Shown here one piece after another: positions 27,435 to 36,964 of a stretch of 64,000 nt of DNA. A program made the position numbers and the translations under genes. This DNA comes from Caldilineaceae bacterium (GTDB lineage Bacteria > Chloroflexota > Anaerolineae > Caldilineales > Caldilineaceae): positions 2,183,022 to 2,247,021 of the forward strand of contig OY282376.1 in assembly GCA_958295845.1 (NCBI GenBank), written 5' to 3'. A model generated the notes under the pieces. The model was not told the origin of the DNA, did not search any database, and saw nothing but the letters and a program-made list of their open reading frames with translations. How positions within the stretch are numbered: position 1 is the stretch's first letter; each line of letters starts with the position of its first letter.

Positions 27435-28592
27435 TCAACCCATGGAGCTACCGGCACCCGAGTCCAGAGGCAGATCCCGCAGCGGCCGCGCCTGAAAGGG
27501 CCGTTCTCTCAACGCCTGCTCGTCCAGGTCAATACCAAGGCCGGGCGTTTCCAGAAGCGTTATGTAACTGTCCTCCACCTCGAAACTCTGCCTCGAAATC
27601 TCCCTTCCTACTTCCTCAAAGTTGACGAAGTACTCCGTGATCAGGAAATTCGGCATGCCCGCCGACGCGTGCAGTGTGGCCGCCAGGCCAACAGTCGTGC
27701 TGTTATAATTATGCGGCGCCATCGCAACATGATATGCCTCCGCCATCGCGCCGATCTCCCGCAGCTCAAGAATGCCGCCGCAGTTGCACACGTCCGGGTT
27801 GAGGATGTCCGCGGCTCTCCTCTCAAAGACCTCCCGAAACTCGTTCTTAGTATAGAGTTCCTCGCCCGTAACCACCGGAATTTCAATCGAATGGCGCACC
27901 TCTGACAGCGCATCCAGGTCGCGGGCCGAGACCGGCTCCTCGAACCAGAAGGGGGCGTAAGGCTCTATCGCCCGCGCCACCCGCACAGCATGCATCGGCG
28001 CCAGCCGCCGGTGAACCTCCACCAGGATTTCCACCTCCGGTCCAACCGCCTCGCGTACCGCCCGTACCCTCTCGACCGCCTCCTCTTCCTGACTCCGGTC
28101 AATATAGGCCCGCCACAGACCGGGGAACGGGTCGAACTTCAGAGCAGTGAAACCCTTCGCAGCCACGGCCTTCGCCCTTTCCGCCAGCTCTTCCGGGTTC
28201 TCTCCGCCGCCCCAGCCATTCGCATAAACTCGCATTCGCCGGCGGGTTCGTCCCCCCAGCAGATTGTATACAGGCTGTCCGGTCGCCTTCCCCACAATAT
28301 CCCACAGGGCCTGTTCAATGCCGCTGATCGCACAGAACAACTCCAGGCTACCCCTCTTGCCGGCGAAATCTGAGTACGCCGAAAAGAGAAACTGCTTGAT
28401 ATCGAATGGGGAACGCCCGATCAGGTACCGGGCAAGTTCATCCATCTGACGCTTGATGACTCGGTCCCGGTCCAGCTGAGTGTACGCCTCGCCCCACCCG
28501 TGTGTCCCTTCGTCTGTCTCAATCTTGACGAAAAGCCAGTGTTTCGCCGAGCCTGAATCAACAAGGAATGTCTTTACAGATTCTATTCTCAT
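27435..28592 (-). CDS. Mandelate racemase/enolase superfamily sugar-acid dehydratase (DgoD-like)
   Basis: A 385-residue protein with the enolase-superfamily lid and barrel. Metal ligands are likely Glu192 (VEVHRR, with His194), Glu218 (WFEEPV) and Glu244 (VTGEEL), and a C-terminal PHNYN His matches the acid/base His of galactonate dehydratase (PHNPLG type). The first ligand is Glu where DgoD has Asp. ATG 28592 or the adjacent 28595 are both possible starts. As the last gene of the sulfatase/glycoside hydrolase cluster it probably dehydrates a released aldonic acid to a 2-keto-3-deoxy acid. Confidence 0.82.
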   Translation of the reverse strand: MRIESVKTFLVDSGSAKHWLFVKIETDEGTHGWGEAYTQLDRDRVIKRQMDELARYLIGRSPFDIKQFLFSAYSDFAGKRGSLELFCAISGIEQALWDIVGKATGQPVYNLLGGRTRRRMRVYANGWGGGENPEELAERAKAVAAKGFTALKFDPFPGLWRAYIDRSQEEEAVERVRAVREAVGPEVEILVEVHRRLAPMHAVRVARAIEPYAPFWFEEPVSARDLDALSEVRHSIEIPVVTGEELYTKNEFREVFERRAADILNPDVCNCGGILELREIGAMAEAYHVAMAPHNYNSTTVGLAATLHASAGMPNFLITEYFVNFEEVGREISRQSFEVEDSYITLLETPGLGIDLDEQALRERPFQARPLRDLPLDSGAGSSMG

Positions 28593-28693
28593 CATTTCAA
28601 GTCTTTGGTTTCTCCCTGGCCTCACTTCCCAGTCCAGACGCCAGAATTGGCTCGAGCTGGGGAGAAGAAGGCCATTGGGCGGCGGCATTCCCG

Positions 28694-29776
28694 CTACACA
28701 TAGCGCAACAGGAACGATTCGAGAGCATCCGCAAATGGACCGGTAAGGTTGTGCTCATGCACTTCGGCCCGGAAATCTACCTGGTCTTCAGCCTCGTAGA
28801 GTCGATACACCTGCCGCGTCAACCTTTCGACCTCACTGAAGCCGGATACTGGCCACCACTGGTCGCCAAGATTCGCGCGTACCAGCAGCGGCCGCGGTGC
28901 GATGGCCGCGTGCAAATGTTGAATGTCGCACACGCTCAGGATCCCAAAAGGAAACGGCGACGAGTCCGCGTTGGCGAAATAAGACGCCATTTCAACCATA
29001 TGGATTTCAAATGTGGTAGCGGCGCACAGCGGCGCTGCTGCACAGAAGCGTTCATCCAGCGCTGCCGTCAGCCAAGTATCCATACCCCCTTGACATAAGC
29101 CGGAAACGGCCACCCGACTCCCGTCGACGTCGGCCCGCGCCCGAAGATACTCCCCGGCACGCATCGTCTCTGCCGCGCGCAGGCCCAGCTGGCTCACACC
29201 CAGCACATCCCCCATGCCCATCAGCAGCGACATCCCCATATCAGCCTTGTCCTTCATCGGCGACGTCTCGCCAAAAGGGGCGTGGTCTAGGACCAACACC
29301 ACAAATCCCTGCTCTGCCATCCGTACCGCGAAAGCCTGATACGCAGGCTTCCACTTGTCTTCCGGCCAGCCGGGATTCCATACCAGCCCCGGCATCTGCG
29401 ATTCCGGCGGCTTGGAAGGCAAAAAGACGAATGCGGGGATTGCGTAATCATCGTCCACATAGACATCTACTCGCTCACAAACCGTTTCCGAACCGACTTG
29501 GAAACGAGCACGAACCAGGCTTTCGCCAAGCAGTGGAAACTCTGGGATCCCAATCGTCCTGGGCAGACTGTCCTTCATCCGGTCCCGAAACATTTCCCAT
29601 TCTGACAGACTCTCGAAATCCTTGGGCAGATCTCCGGCCTTCTCCATCACCTTCTTCTGAAGCCAGCGGATCGCATTTGTTTTTTGGCCAAGCGGCTCCC
29701 CCAGTACCGCGGAGGGTTCAAGAGCGCCGTTTTTGGACAGCTTCCGCTCTTGAATGGCCGAACCGTATGCCGTCAT
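28694..29776 (-). CDS. Alpha/beta hydrolase with a Cys nucleophile elbow
   Basis: A 360-residue protein with an alpha/beta hydrolase core: oxyanion region GLVWNPGWPEDKW, the strand FVVLVLDHAPFGE and the nucleophile elbow SGLCQGG at 225-231. The catalytic position is Cys228, not Ser, as in dienelactone hydrolases, and a late HEHN supplies the His. Ser-type acetylxylan esterases of similar layout have GxSxGG here. The start has AAAGGA upstream. In this cluster it could open a lactone or remove an ester from a sugar. Confidence 0.75.
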   Translation of the reverse strand: MTAYGSAIQERKLSKNGALEPSAVLGEPLGQKTNAIRWLQKKVMEKAGDLPKDFESLSEWEMFRDRMKDSLPRTIGIPEFPLLGESLVRARFQVGSETVCERVDVYVDDDYAIPAFVFLPSKPPESQMPGLVWNPGWPEDKWKPAYQAFAVRMAEQGFVVLVLDHAPFGETSPMKDKADMGMSLLMGMGDVLGVSQLGLRAAETMRAGEYLRARADVDGSRVAVSGLCQGGMDTWLTAALDERFCAAAPLCAATTFEIHMVEMASYFANADSSPFPFGILSVCDIQHLHAAIAPRPLLVRANLGDQWWPVSGFSEVERLTRQVYRLYEAEDQVDFRAEVHEHNLTGPFADALESFLLRYV

Positions 29777-29791
29777 GAGCTAATCCTTTGC

Positions 29792-30571
29792 CTATGGTAT
29801 GCAGAACTGATCTGCCTTGAAGTCGGTAACAAATCCATGTCCCGGTGCATGTGTGATCATCAACTCTGGTTTCGCCAGAAGAGCAGTCACCTGCGGCGTT
29901 ACACCGCAGGCCCAAAACACCGGCATAACGCCTCGTGGAATGCCCTCCACAGCATCGCCGACAAGAGGAGATTTCAAGTCTGCGCCGATCTCAGCCGGGT
30001 CGCCGACATGAATCGGCGCCTCGTGATTGAACGGATACCGACTCGTCAACTGTGTGGCTATGATAGCCTGGCTAGGAGACATCCATCTCATCGCCACCAC
30101 CAGCCTGCCCCCAAACCTGCCCGCGGGAACAGTTGGCAGATCCGTATTCAATACCCAGACCTCCTCTGACTTTGGTACGCCCGCCCTTTCCAGCGCGTCG
30201 TCAAACGTAAGGCTCGAACCTATCAGAAATCCTACACTGTCATCCCGCCACAATGCACAAATGTCGTACTGATCCCCTCCTCGAATTCCGTTTCGAAAAA
30301 TGGAATAGCGTGGAAGGTCCGTTCGCAGGTCGGCGCCCGGTGCGCTCAATCGCGGCTCGGGCACGCCGCAATCTGTTACCTCAACCAGCGGGCACGCCTT
30401 AGGATTTCTCTGACAGTAGAGAAGAAAGTCGTATGCCTCCGACTCCGGCAGAACAACCAGATTGCACTGAACGAAACCGGGAACCTTGAATGCCGTAGTT
30501 CCAGTCCATTCCCCCCTGCGCATGGCCAACCGGGCCCGCTGTGCCTCATTCACCCGCTGTGCCTCATGCAT
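29792..30571 (-). CDS. DUF1445/YcsI family putative hydro-lyase (D-glutamate cyclase-like)
   Basis: A 259-residue protein matching the DUF1445 family. It has the N-terminal EWTGTTAF, the central CNLVVLPESEAYDFLLYCQRNP, EVTDCGVPEPR and PGADLRTDLPRY, and GHGFVTDFKADQF at the end. YcsI relatives are described as hydro-lyases, and the fold also includes mammalian D-glutamate cyclase. It sits 15 bases before the hydrolase gene. The first 12 residues hold a near-duplicate (EAQR-V-NEAQR) from a 14-base direct repeat, so the true start may be a little downstream. Confidence 0.82.
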   Translation of the reverse strand: MHEAQRVNEAQRARLAMRRGEWTGTTAFKVPGFVQCNLVVLPESEAYDFLLYCQRNPKACPLVEVTDCGVPEPRLSAPGADLRTDLPRYSIFRNGIRGGDQYDICALWRDDSVGFLIGSSLTFDDALERAGVPKSEEVWVLNTDLPTVPAGRFGGRLVVAMRWMSPSQAIIATQLTSRYPFNHEAPIHVGDPAEIGADLKSPLVGDAVEGIPRGVMPVFWACGVTPQVTALLAKPELMITHAPGHGFVTDFKADQFCIP

Positions 30572-30727
30572 ATGTCAACTCTATGTGCAGAACTCACCAA
30601 GTTAAACCCTGGTACCAGGTTGACGTGCTCTGCCAATTCAGTGGGGAGGAGTCTGCAGTCTGCTTCAAAACACTTGCCGGAATACTTCCAGCCACTCAAG
30701 AATGGAAACTGTGCAATAGGCTAAAAC

Positions 30728-31636
30728 TCAGTCTGACAAGTGCCAGTCCTCAGCCAGGCCCTCGCACGTGAAACGCTCCAAAAAAGGCAACGGGCTAGAC
30801 CGCAAGTTTATATGCAGACCCCACTCGATGCCCGCGCACGTCTGCCCATCCTCAAAACTGTCAGCCCGATAAGGACCCGGCGCCTGCGGCGGCCTCACCT
30901 CCGCGAAAGTGCGAAAATGAATGCCATCCCCACTGTACTGGAGAGTCCCTCCCTCCGGGCCATTCGGCTGAACAAGCGCGGCTACGCCCTCGCCTTGCCG
31001 CCAAACACAGACTTCATGCCCGCCCTCAATCAGAGGATTCTCAGGCGCCTTCCGATACGGCCCCATAGGCTGCTCAGCGACAGCAAGCCCCATCCTGGTC
31101 TCACGCGGGCTAAGCCCCATCTGCCGCCCCTTGTAGTACAGCCAGTACAATCCATCGCGCACCACGAGACAAGCATCGTCCACCCGGTGACTGTCCCAGC
31201 TGTTCTCCGGCCCTGTGCTCAACACCGGATTGCTCGCATACTTCGTCCACGGGCCGCCCGGCGAATCGGCATACGCGACACCGATTGCGGTCAGCGCCTC
31301 CTCCGTATAGGGCTTTTCCACCGATGTATAAAAGAGAAAATAGCCGCCATTAGCAACCAGAATGTTGGGCGTGAATACGCTCTGCTCGTCCCACTCTCCT
31401 GCCTCGCCGCGAGGAAGCGCTTCCACTCTCTCCTCCCACTGTATCCCCTCTTCAGAAGTGGCGTGCCAGACTGTGGCGTCGTAACCAGACGGTCCGCGGG
31501 GAGTCTTCGTGTACCATGCATGGAACAGCCCGTCCACGCAGATAACGCAACTGGGGTCCCGCCGCGTGATGCCCGGCTCATATCCCAAGCCAAGTGCCTC
31601 ACAATATTCAAATCGGACCGTCTTCCCGCCCTCCAT
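30728..31636 (-). CDS. Five-bladed beta-propeller glycoside hydrolase-like protein (GH43/GH117 clan)
   Basis: This 302-residue propeller protein begins YEPGITRRDPSCVI, with Asp27 as the likely base. Later blades have WYTKTPRGPSGYDATVWHATS, WDEQSVFTPNILV and RVDDACLVV. The pattern matches the GH43-like fold and most resembles GH117 alpha-1,3-(3,6-anhydro)-L-galactosidases. GAGGAACC precedes the ATG. It is paralogous to the gene at 33016-33948. No signal peptide is present, so it should act on imported oligosaccharides. Family assignment is from memory of motifs. Confidence 0.65.
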   Translation of the reverse strand: MEGGKTVRFEYCEALGLGYEPGITRRDPSCVICVDGLFHAWYTKTPRGPSGYDATVWHATSEEGIQWEERVEALPRGEAGEWDEQSVFTPNILVANGGYFLFYTSVEKPYTEEALTAIGVAYADSPGGPWTKYASNPVLSTGPENSWDSHRVDDACLVVRDGLYWLYYKGRQMGLSPRETRMGLAVAEQPMGPYRKAPENPLIEGGHEVCVWRQGEGVAALVQPNGPEGGTLQYSGDGIHFRTFAEVRPPQAPGPYRADSFEDGQTCAGIEWGLHINLRSSPLPFLERFTCEGLAEDWHLSD

Positions 31637-31671
31637 GTAAGGTTCCTCTTCGATATTCGCTGCCTGCTACG

Positions 31672-32997
31672 CTAACGAATCGCCATCTCCGCAGGCAAAT
31701 TCCGCTGAAGACAAGCAGCCAGCATCGCCCTCAGGTCAGCATAGTCCTCGTCACCCGCCAGATTTCGCATCTCAAACGGGTCATCGATGGTGTCGAATAG
31801 TCGTTCCTCGTTTCCGTCGGTGAAGTAGAGATGGCGCAGCGTTCGCAATCCGCGTCGTCCCGCCCGAAATTCGGGGTCAGTCTGGTTTGTGCTGAAATGG
31901 AGAACGTAACGCGAACCAACACTGTCTCCCCTAAGCACGCCAGCCGAATGATCCTCTCCTCGCGCACCTCTTGGCACCCGCAGTCCGCACAGTCCAATCA
32001 GAGTAGGATAAACATCTATCATACCCAGCAACATCTCGTTTTCCTGGCCTGCGTCAATCCTCCCCGGCCACGACAGAACGAGTGGAACCTGAGCCGACTC
32101 CCTGTAGAATACCCCCTTGCGCAGCAGTCCATGTGAGCCAAGCATATCTCCGTGATCTGAGCTATAAACGATCAAAGTATTCCCCAGGCCATCCATCTCC
32201 TCCAGCGCCGCCAACAACCGCCCGATTTCCGCGTCAATCGCACTGATGTGGCCGTAGTATTGGCCCAACTGCTCCTGAAGCGTCATCGTCACTTCATTGC
32301 GATGGGCCCCCGCTGGTACCAGCTGTTGGCCAGTTGCCAGTGCCTCCGGCACATTCTCGCGCAGTGAAAAACTGCAGTTGGAATAGAGATTCAGATAGTC
32401 CTCCGGCGCGTCGTCGAGTGGTGGGTGGGGCGGATTTAGGCTGAGAAAGAGGAAAAAAGGCCGGTCCCTGTCCCGGTTACGCAAAGACTCCAACGCCTCG
32501 TCTGTCATCAGAGTGGCGTTGTACCCGCGTGTGCGTACCGCGGTCTCGCTTCCTTCTTCGTAGCGCAGACTGTCCCAGTGGCGATTCGTCTCCGTCCATA
32601 CGCTCATGCGTTCAAATCCGTGCCGTCCTGGCCCCGACGGGATATACCGGTCGTTGCCGTCAATCGTTTCTGCTGGCCCCGCGTGGAGATGCCACTTGCC
32701 AATGTAGCAGGTCTGGTACCCACCTGTCGCAAATACCTCTCCCAAAGAGGATTCCGAAGGTTCCAGCTCGGACAGATTGTTGAAAACCCCCGTGTCGCTG
32801 GGCCACTGCCCGCTTATCAGCATGCCGCGCGCCGGCGCGCACACCGGATAGTTGCTGTAACAGTTCACAAATGATGTGCCCGCTCGCTGTAGCCGCGCCA
32901 GGTTGGGGGCAAGCACTTCGCTGCCGTCCACGCCCGGCATCGAACAGAATCGATGCTGATCACTGAGGACGAACAACACGTTTGGACGGTCCGTCAT
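31672..32997 (-). CDS. Type I sulfatase (formylglycine-dependent)
   Basis: A 441-residue sulfatase. DQ at 13-14 supplies metal ligands, and the activation motif C-A-P-A-R is at 53-57 (YPVCAPARGML), so Cys53 would be converted to formylglycine. Further landmarks are GKWHLH, YSSDHGDMLGSHG and a C-terminal LFDTIDDPFEMRNLA. GGAGG lies nine bases ahead of the start. Without a secretion signal it is probably cytoplasmic. It lies between two GH43/GH117-like propellers, pointing to a sulfated sugar substrate. Confidence 0.9.
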   Translation of the reverse strand: MTDRPNVLFVLSDQHRFCSMPGVDGSEVLAPNLARLQRAGTSFVNCYSNYPVCAPARGMLISGQWPSDTGVFNNLSELEPSESSLGEVFATGGYQTCYIGKWHLHAGPAETIDGNDRYIPSGPGRHGFERMSVWTETNRHWDSLRYEEGSETAVRTRGYNATLMTDEALESLRNRDRDRPFFLFLSLNPPHPPLDDAPEDYLNLYSNCSFSLRENVPEALATGQQLVPAGAHRNEVTMTLQEQLGQYYGHISAIDAEIGRLLAALEEMDGLGNTLIVYSSDHGDMLGSHGLLRKGVFYRESAQVPLVLSWPGRIDAGQENEMLLGMIDVYPTLIGLCGLRVPRGARGEDHSAGVLRGDSVGSRYVLHFSTNQTDPEFRAGRRGLRTLRHLYFTDGNEERLFDTIDDPFEMRNLAGDEDYADLRAMLAACLQRNLPAEMAIR

Positions 32998-33015
32998 CGA
33001 GGTGATGCCTCCAAT

Positions 33016-33948
33016 TCACTGGCAACTGTTTCGGGAAGGAGCCTGCAGGTCACAGTCAAAACGAACAATATACATTCGGCCCTCGCCGCGCTCCTGAGTG
33101 ACGCCCCAACTGATGCCGCGGCCGTAAGAAGTGCCCGAAAATGCATCCGCATCATAGGGTCCGCAGCCTGTATGCACGTACTCCAGCGATGCCGCACGCC
33201 GAAAGTGGATCCCGTCAGCTGCATACTGCACCGTAAAACGTTCCGGCCCGGCGTCGTCAACCAGCGCTGCCACCCCTTCCCGGTGCGGCCAGACGCAGAC
33301 AGTGTGCCCGCTATTCAATATTGGATTCTGTCCATGTTTGCGGAAGGGTCCTACGGGGTGGTCCGCAGTCGCAAGCCCCCACTTCGTCTCGTTCGGTTTC
33401 AGCGTGGGACTCCGGCCCTTGAAATAGAGCCAGAACTCGCCTCCTCGCACGATGACATGCGTATCATCGACCAACAATGAGTCATAAAGAGAAGGGTCTG
33501 TACTGGGGCTGAGAATTGGGTTTCTGCCGCTTCTCATCCAGGGGCCGTCCGGACTCTCCGCAGTGGCAACCCCGATATGCCGCAGCGTGCCGTTCGTGCT
33601 AAAGGGTTCGATGTCGGACGTGGCCGTATAGAACAGATAGTACCGCCCGTCCACCACAGCCACATACGGGGTGATAACACCGAAACTGTCCCACTCGCCC
33701 CCGGAACCACGGTCGAGCGCCTGGCCGCGATCCAGCCAGTTGTAGCCGTCCTCCGACGTCGCATAATAAATCGTCGACGCGTAAGGCGCCACACCGGCTG
33801 GCCGCTGCGTGTACCAGACGTAGAAGGTCTTACCCACCTGTATCACATTGCTTGGATCCTGCCTGTCGAGTGACGAATCGTAACCGATGCCCGACAGTTC
33901 GGTCCTGCGATAGTTTGGCGTCCTCAATTCAGGAGGGATGTTTTTCAT
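33016..33948 (-). CDS. Five-bladed beta-propeller glycoside hydrolase-like protein (GH43/GH117 clan), second copy
   Basis: This 310-residue paralogue of 30728-31636 has IGYDSSLDRQDPSNVIQVG with Asp31, then TFYVWYTQRPAG, WDSFGVITPYV, LLVDDTHVIV and FWLYFKGR. The YDSSLDRQDPS start segment and the Trp/Tyr-rich strands match GH117-like enzymes. The ATG at 33948 is chosen because a longer frame (34116) runs into the end of the PhyH gene. Two copies may differ in linkage or sulfation preference. GH117 naming is a motif-based inference. Confidence 0.65.
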   Translation of the reverse strand: MKNIPPELRTPNYRRTELSGIGYDSSLDRQDPSNVIQVGKTFYVWYTQRPAGVAPYASTIYYATSEDGYNWLDRGQALDRGSGGEWDSFGVITPYVAVVDGRYYLFYTATSDIEPFSTNGTLRHIGVATAESPDGPWMRSGRNPILSPSTDPSLYDSLLVDDTHVIVRGGEFWLYFKGRSPTLKPNETKWGLATADHPVGPFRKHGQNPILNSGHTVCVWPHREGVAALVDDAGPERFTVQYAADGIHFRRAASLEYVHTGCGPYDADAFSGTSYGRGISWGVTQERGEGRMYIVRFDCDLQAPSRNSCQ

Positions 33949-34061
33949 GAACTGCAATCCATTAGAGGGACCTGTCTTTAGGAGAAGCTGCGAAGTCCCT
34001 TTTCGCGGCTTCTCCCAAAGGGCCGTGCCCGGCACGCGGCCTAAACAGTGAATCCGACAGT

Positions 34062-34916
34062 TTATATGCTGCGGTTCTCCCGAGAGTACGCGTAATTCTC
34101 CCCACCGATCTGCCACACGCCGCGAAACAACGACCTCCGTTTGGGCGGCATTCCCTCTATGATCTTATGGTCCAGATTTAGCCGGTGCCACTGCGCCCAC
34201 AGCGAATTGTAACAGTTGAAAACGGCACAGCGAGGATTGTCCGGGTTGGTCCAATCGTTGGCAGCATGCAGTAGGCTTTCCGTAAAGATGACTGCGGAGC
34301 CGGCTGGGCAACTGTAGTCCTCCATCGTCTCTCGGATGCTCTGTTCCCAGGAGGAGTCTCTGATGTTGGGTCGGTATCGGTCCGGTCCACCGTAACTGAA
34401 ATGGGACTTGTGCGACCCGCTCAGAAACGAAGTGCCCCCCTGCCCGGCCTTGACCTCCTCTAGCTCCCACACCACACGGGTCAGACCTGCAAATATCTTC
34501 CCCCCGGCCGCTTGATAGCGCATCGCATTGGCCTGTTGCGGCGGGCGCACCACATGCGGCAATCCGCCGTCCCTTCGCTCCTTCTTTCTCCACCCCGGCG
34601 GTCGCATAGTAATGAAAGAATTCTCGCAACGGAAAGCGTAGAAGTCGTCCGAAAGAAAAGGTTCCTCCGCCAGAATCTCACTGAGCACGCCCACGATGGC
34701 CGGGTGGTCAAGCAACGTCTGAAGAGTTCCTTGAAACGACTGCTTGGGATTTATCGACTGGTACCATTCGGCCTCGTCGACACCATAAGCCTCTGCTTTC
34801 ATCGTGCAAATTTCCTCGTCTGACAGAACGCCTGGTAACAGGATCCACCCGCGTAAGTCAAAGAAGAATTTCTGTTCCTCGGTCATCGGAACCGGGTCTG
34901 CAATTGAGCCATTCAT
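34062..34916 (-). CDS. PhyH-like protein lacking the metal-binding Asp
   Basis: A 284-residue member of the PhyH fold with a normal CMK/EAEAYGVDEAEW start, the SFLSGSHKSHF loop (163-173), distal His217 and Arg229. Where the family has HxD, it has H121-V-V123, so the facial-triad Asp is missing. Loss of that Asp is known in Fe/2-oxoglutarate halogenases and in inactive relatives. It lies in the middle of the sulfatase/GH cluster between a permease and a GH117-like gene. Whether it is an oxygenase, halogenase or non-catalytic sensor cannot be decided from sequence. Confidence 0.75.
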   Translation of the reverse strand: MNGSIADPVPMTEEQKFFFDLRGWILLPGVLSDEEICTMKAEAYGVDEAEWYQSINPKQSFQGTLQTLLDHPAIVGVLSEILAEEPFLSDDFYAFRCENSFITMRPPGWRKKERRDGGLPHVVRPPQQANAMRYQAAGGKIFAGLTRVVWELEEVKAGQGGTSFLSGSHKSHFSYGGPDRYRPNIRDSSWEQSIRETMEDYSCPAGSAVIFTESLLHAANDWTNPDNPRCAVFNCYNSLWAQWHRLNLDHKIIEGMPPKRRSLFRGVWQIGGENYAYSRENRSI

Positions 34917-34980
34917 TTTGTCTCTCCAAATGCGGTTAGTCTCGGCACAAGCGGCCCTGCTTGGCCATCTCTTCGAAACG

Positions 34981-35880
34981 TTATCCCTTCACCCCGGAAA
35001 ACACGATGCCCTGGATGAAATATCGCTGGCCTAGAAAAAATAGGACGATGATCGGAATCGAAAAGGCAGCCGACGCAGCCATCTGAAGACTATAGTGGAC
35101 CTGTGTATCTGTAACAAAGTATCTCAAACCTATCGCTGCCGTGAACTTGTTCAGATCGTGCAGATAGATAAGAGGCCCGATGAACGCGTTCCAATGATGC
35201 TGGACCGAGAACAGCGCAACAGTGGCCAGCACCGGCTTGCTCAGTGGCAGCATGATCCGCCAGTAAATGCCGAAGATGCTTGCGCCGTCTATGCGGGCTG
35301 CGTCGTCCAACTCTGTCGGTAGTCCCATAAAGAACTGCCGCATCAGGAAAACGAAGAACGGGTTTGCGAACCATGCAGGCACGATTAGGGGCAAATACGT
35401 GTTGACCCAACCCAACTTGGCAAAGAGCACAAACCGCGGAATCATCGTTATCTGCCCCGGCAACATTATCGTAAGCAACAATGCAAAGAAGACGACGTCA
35501 CGGAAGCGCCAGCGCAGCCGTGCGAAGGCAAAGGCTCCCATACTGCTGCTGACCAAAGTGCCGAGGGTTGCACCTGTCGCGATTATTAATGTATTGGCGA
35601 TGAATCGTGCAAAGGGCAGGGCTGTCAACGCCTTGGGATAGTTCTCCCACAGGATGGGATTCGGGATCCAGATCGGTGGAAAAGCAACCAACTGGGCCTG
35701 CGGCTTGAGAGAGCTCGAAATCAGCCAGATAAAGGGAATCGTCACCAGGACCGCGCCGGCGATCAGAACCAAATATAGGACGACTCTGCCCAATAGACTC
35801 TTCAACCTGTATGGATTGGAGAGCACGCCCCATATGGACGCTACAGGTCCTTTGACTGCGTACGGAATCGTTCGCGCCAT
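34981..35880 (-). CDS. Sugar ABC transporter permease, MalG type
   Basis: A 299-residue membrane protein with FIWLISSSLKP, the ELDDAARIDGASIFGIYWRI EAA loop and the typical RYFIQGIVFSGVKG end. It pairs with the MalF-type permease that ends 27 bases upstream. As in the first importer, no ATPase is encoded nearby. Confidence 0.92.
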   Translation of the reverse strand: MARTIPYAVKGPVASIWGVLSNPYRLKSLLGRVVLYLVLIAGAVLVTIPFIWLISSSLKPQAQLVAFPPIWIPNPILWENYPKALTALPFARFIANTLIIATGATLGTLVSSSMGAFAFARLRWRFRDVVFFALLLTIMLPGQITMIPRFVLFAKLGWVNTYLPLIVPAWFANPFFVFLMRQFFMGLPTELDDAARIDGASIFGIYWRIMLPLSKPVLATVALFSVQHHWNAFIGPLIYLHDLNKFTAAIGLRYFVTDTQVHYSLQMAASAAFSIPIIVLFFLGQRYFIQGIVFSGVKG

Positions 35881-35907
35881 ACCGACTACCTCAATTGACC
35901 ATCGGGC

Positions 35908-36807
35908 TTAACGGTTACCTTCATAGTAGACCCAGGCTGTTGACGACCGGAACACTAGCGCCGACAAGACAATGATATAGAGGAAAAGAACCAGCGCCAG
36001 AGATGATCCGTAGCCAAGCCGGAAGTACTCGAACGCATTGCGATAAAGATGCAGCATGTAAAACAGCGAAGCATTGCTTGGTCCCCCGCCGGTCATAACA
36101 AATGCGACTACAAACACCTGGAGGCCGCCAATGATACCCATGACAAGGTTGAACAGAATCAAGGGCGTCATCATCGGAATCGTCACGTTTAGCAGACGCT
36201 GAAGGGCGTTGGCGCCGTCAATAGACGCTGCGTCGTACAGATCCGTAGGGATGGCCTGCAGCCCAGCAAGATTGATTAGCATCCCTCCCCCTACGCCCCA
36301 CAAACCCATTACAATAAATGCGGGCAACACCCAATTTGGATCACCCAGCCAGTCTGGGGCCTGAATTCCCATCATCGCCAACCCGATATCCAGCAGACCA
36401 AAACGCTTTAGGAAGATCCAGCGCCACAGAGCCGCTACCGCAACCAGCGGCACAATCGAAGGAAGGTAGTAGAGCGTGCGCATCAAAGACTGCCCGCGAA
36501 TCTTCTGGTTGAGAAGCAATGCGAGCAGGAATCCCGTGACTAGATTCAGAGGAATCGAAACAAAGGCGAAAATCGTTGTGATCCGCATGGAAAGCATGAA
36601 CAACTCGTCGCGAAATAGTATCTCCTCATAGTTGGCCAATCCAACCCATTGCGGGGGCGTAACGCCGTTCCACTCGGTAAATGAAATCAACACCGAAGCC
36701 GCCATCGGTCCGACGTCAAAAACTACCAGGCCAATAATAGCGGGCAGCGCAAATAACCAGCCGTACAACGCTTCACGTTGTTGATTTGTCTTAAAGAAAG
36801 AGACCAT
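35908..36807 (-). CDS. Sugar ABC transporter permease, MalF type
   Basis: A 299-residue membrane protein with a first helix after about residue 15, NLVTGFLLALLLNQK, and the DLYDAASIDGANALQRLLNVT EAA loop. The C-terminus SSTAWVYYEG is nearly the same as in the permease at 15871-16758. It belongs to the importer of the sulfated-glycan cluster, downstream of the sulfatase at 36965. Confidence 0.92.
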   Translation of the reverse strand: MVSFFKTNQQREALYGWLFALPAIIGLVVFDVGPMAASVLISFTEWNGVTPPQWVGLANYEEILFRDELFMLSMRITTIFAFVSIPLNLVTGFLLALLLNQKIRGQSLMRTLYYLPSIVPLVAVAALWRWIFLKRFGLLDIGLAMMGIQAPDWLGDPNWVLPAFIVMGLWGVGGGMLINLAGLQAIPTDLYDAASIDGANALQRLLNVTIPMMTPLILFNLVMGIIGGLQVFVVAFVMTGGGPSNASLFYMLHLYRNAFEYFRLGYGSSLALVLFLYIIVLSALVFRSSTAWVYYEGNR

Positions 36808-36964
36808 CGCGCTTCCATTCAGATGAAGGTCCCAAACGACTCTAGGACTTTCCGCTGGGGTGACGCATAGAAATCGATTCTGCTTTCCCTACTTCCTGGA
36901 AGTTAGAAATAAGCACCAGATAAGAGGCAAAATTGCGAGTTTTCCCTGGTACATGCTCTGTCCT

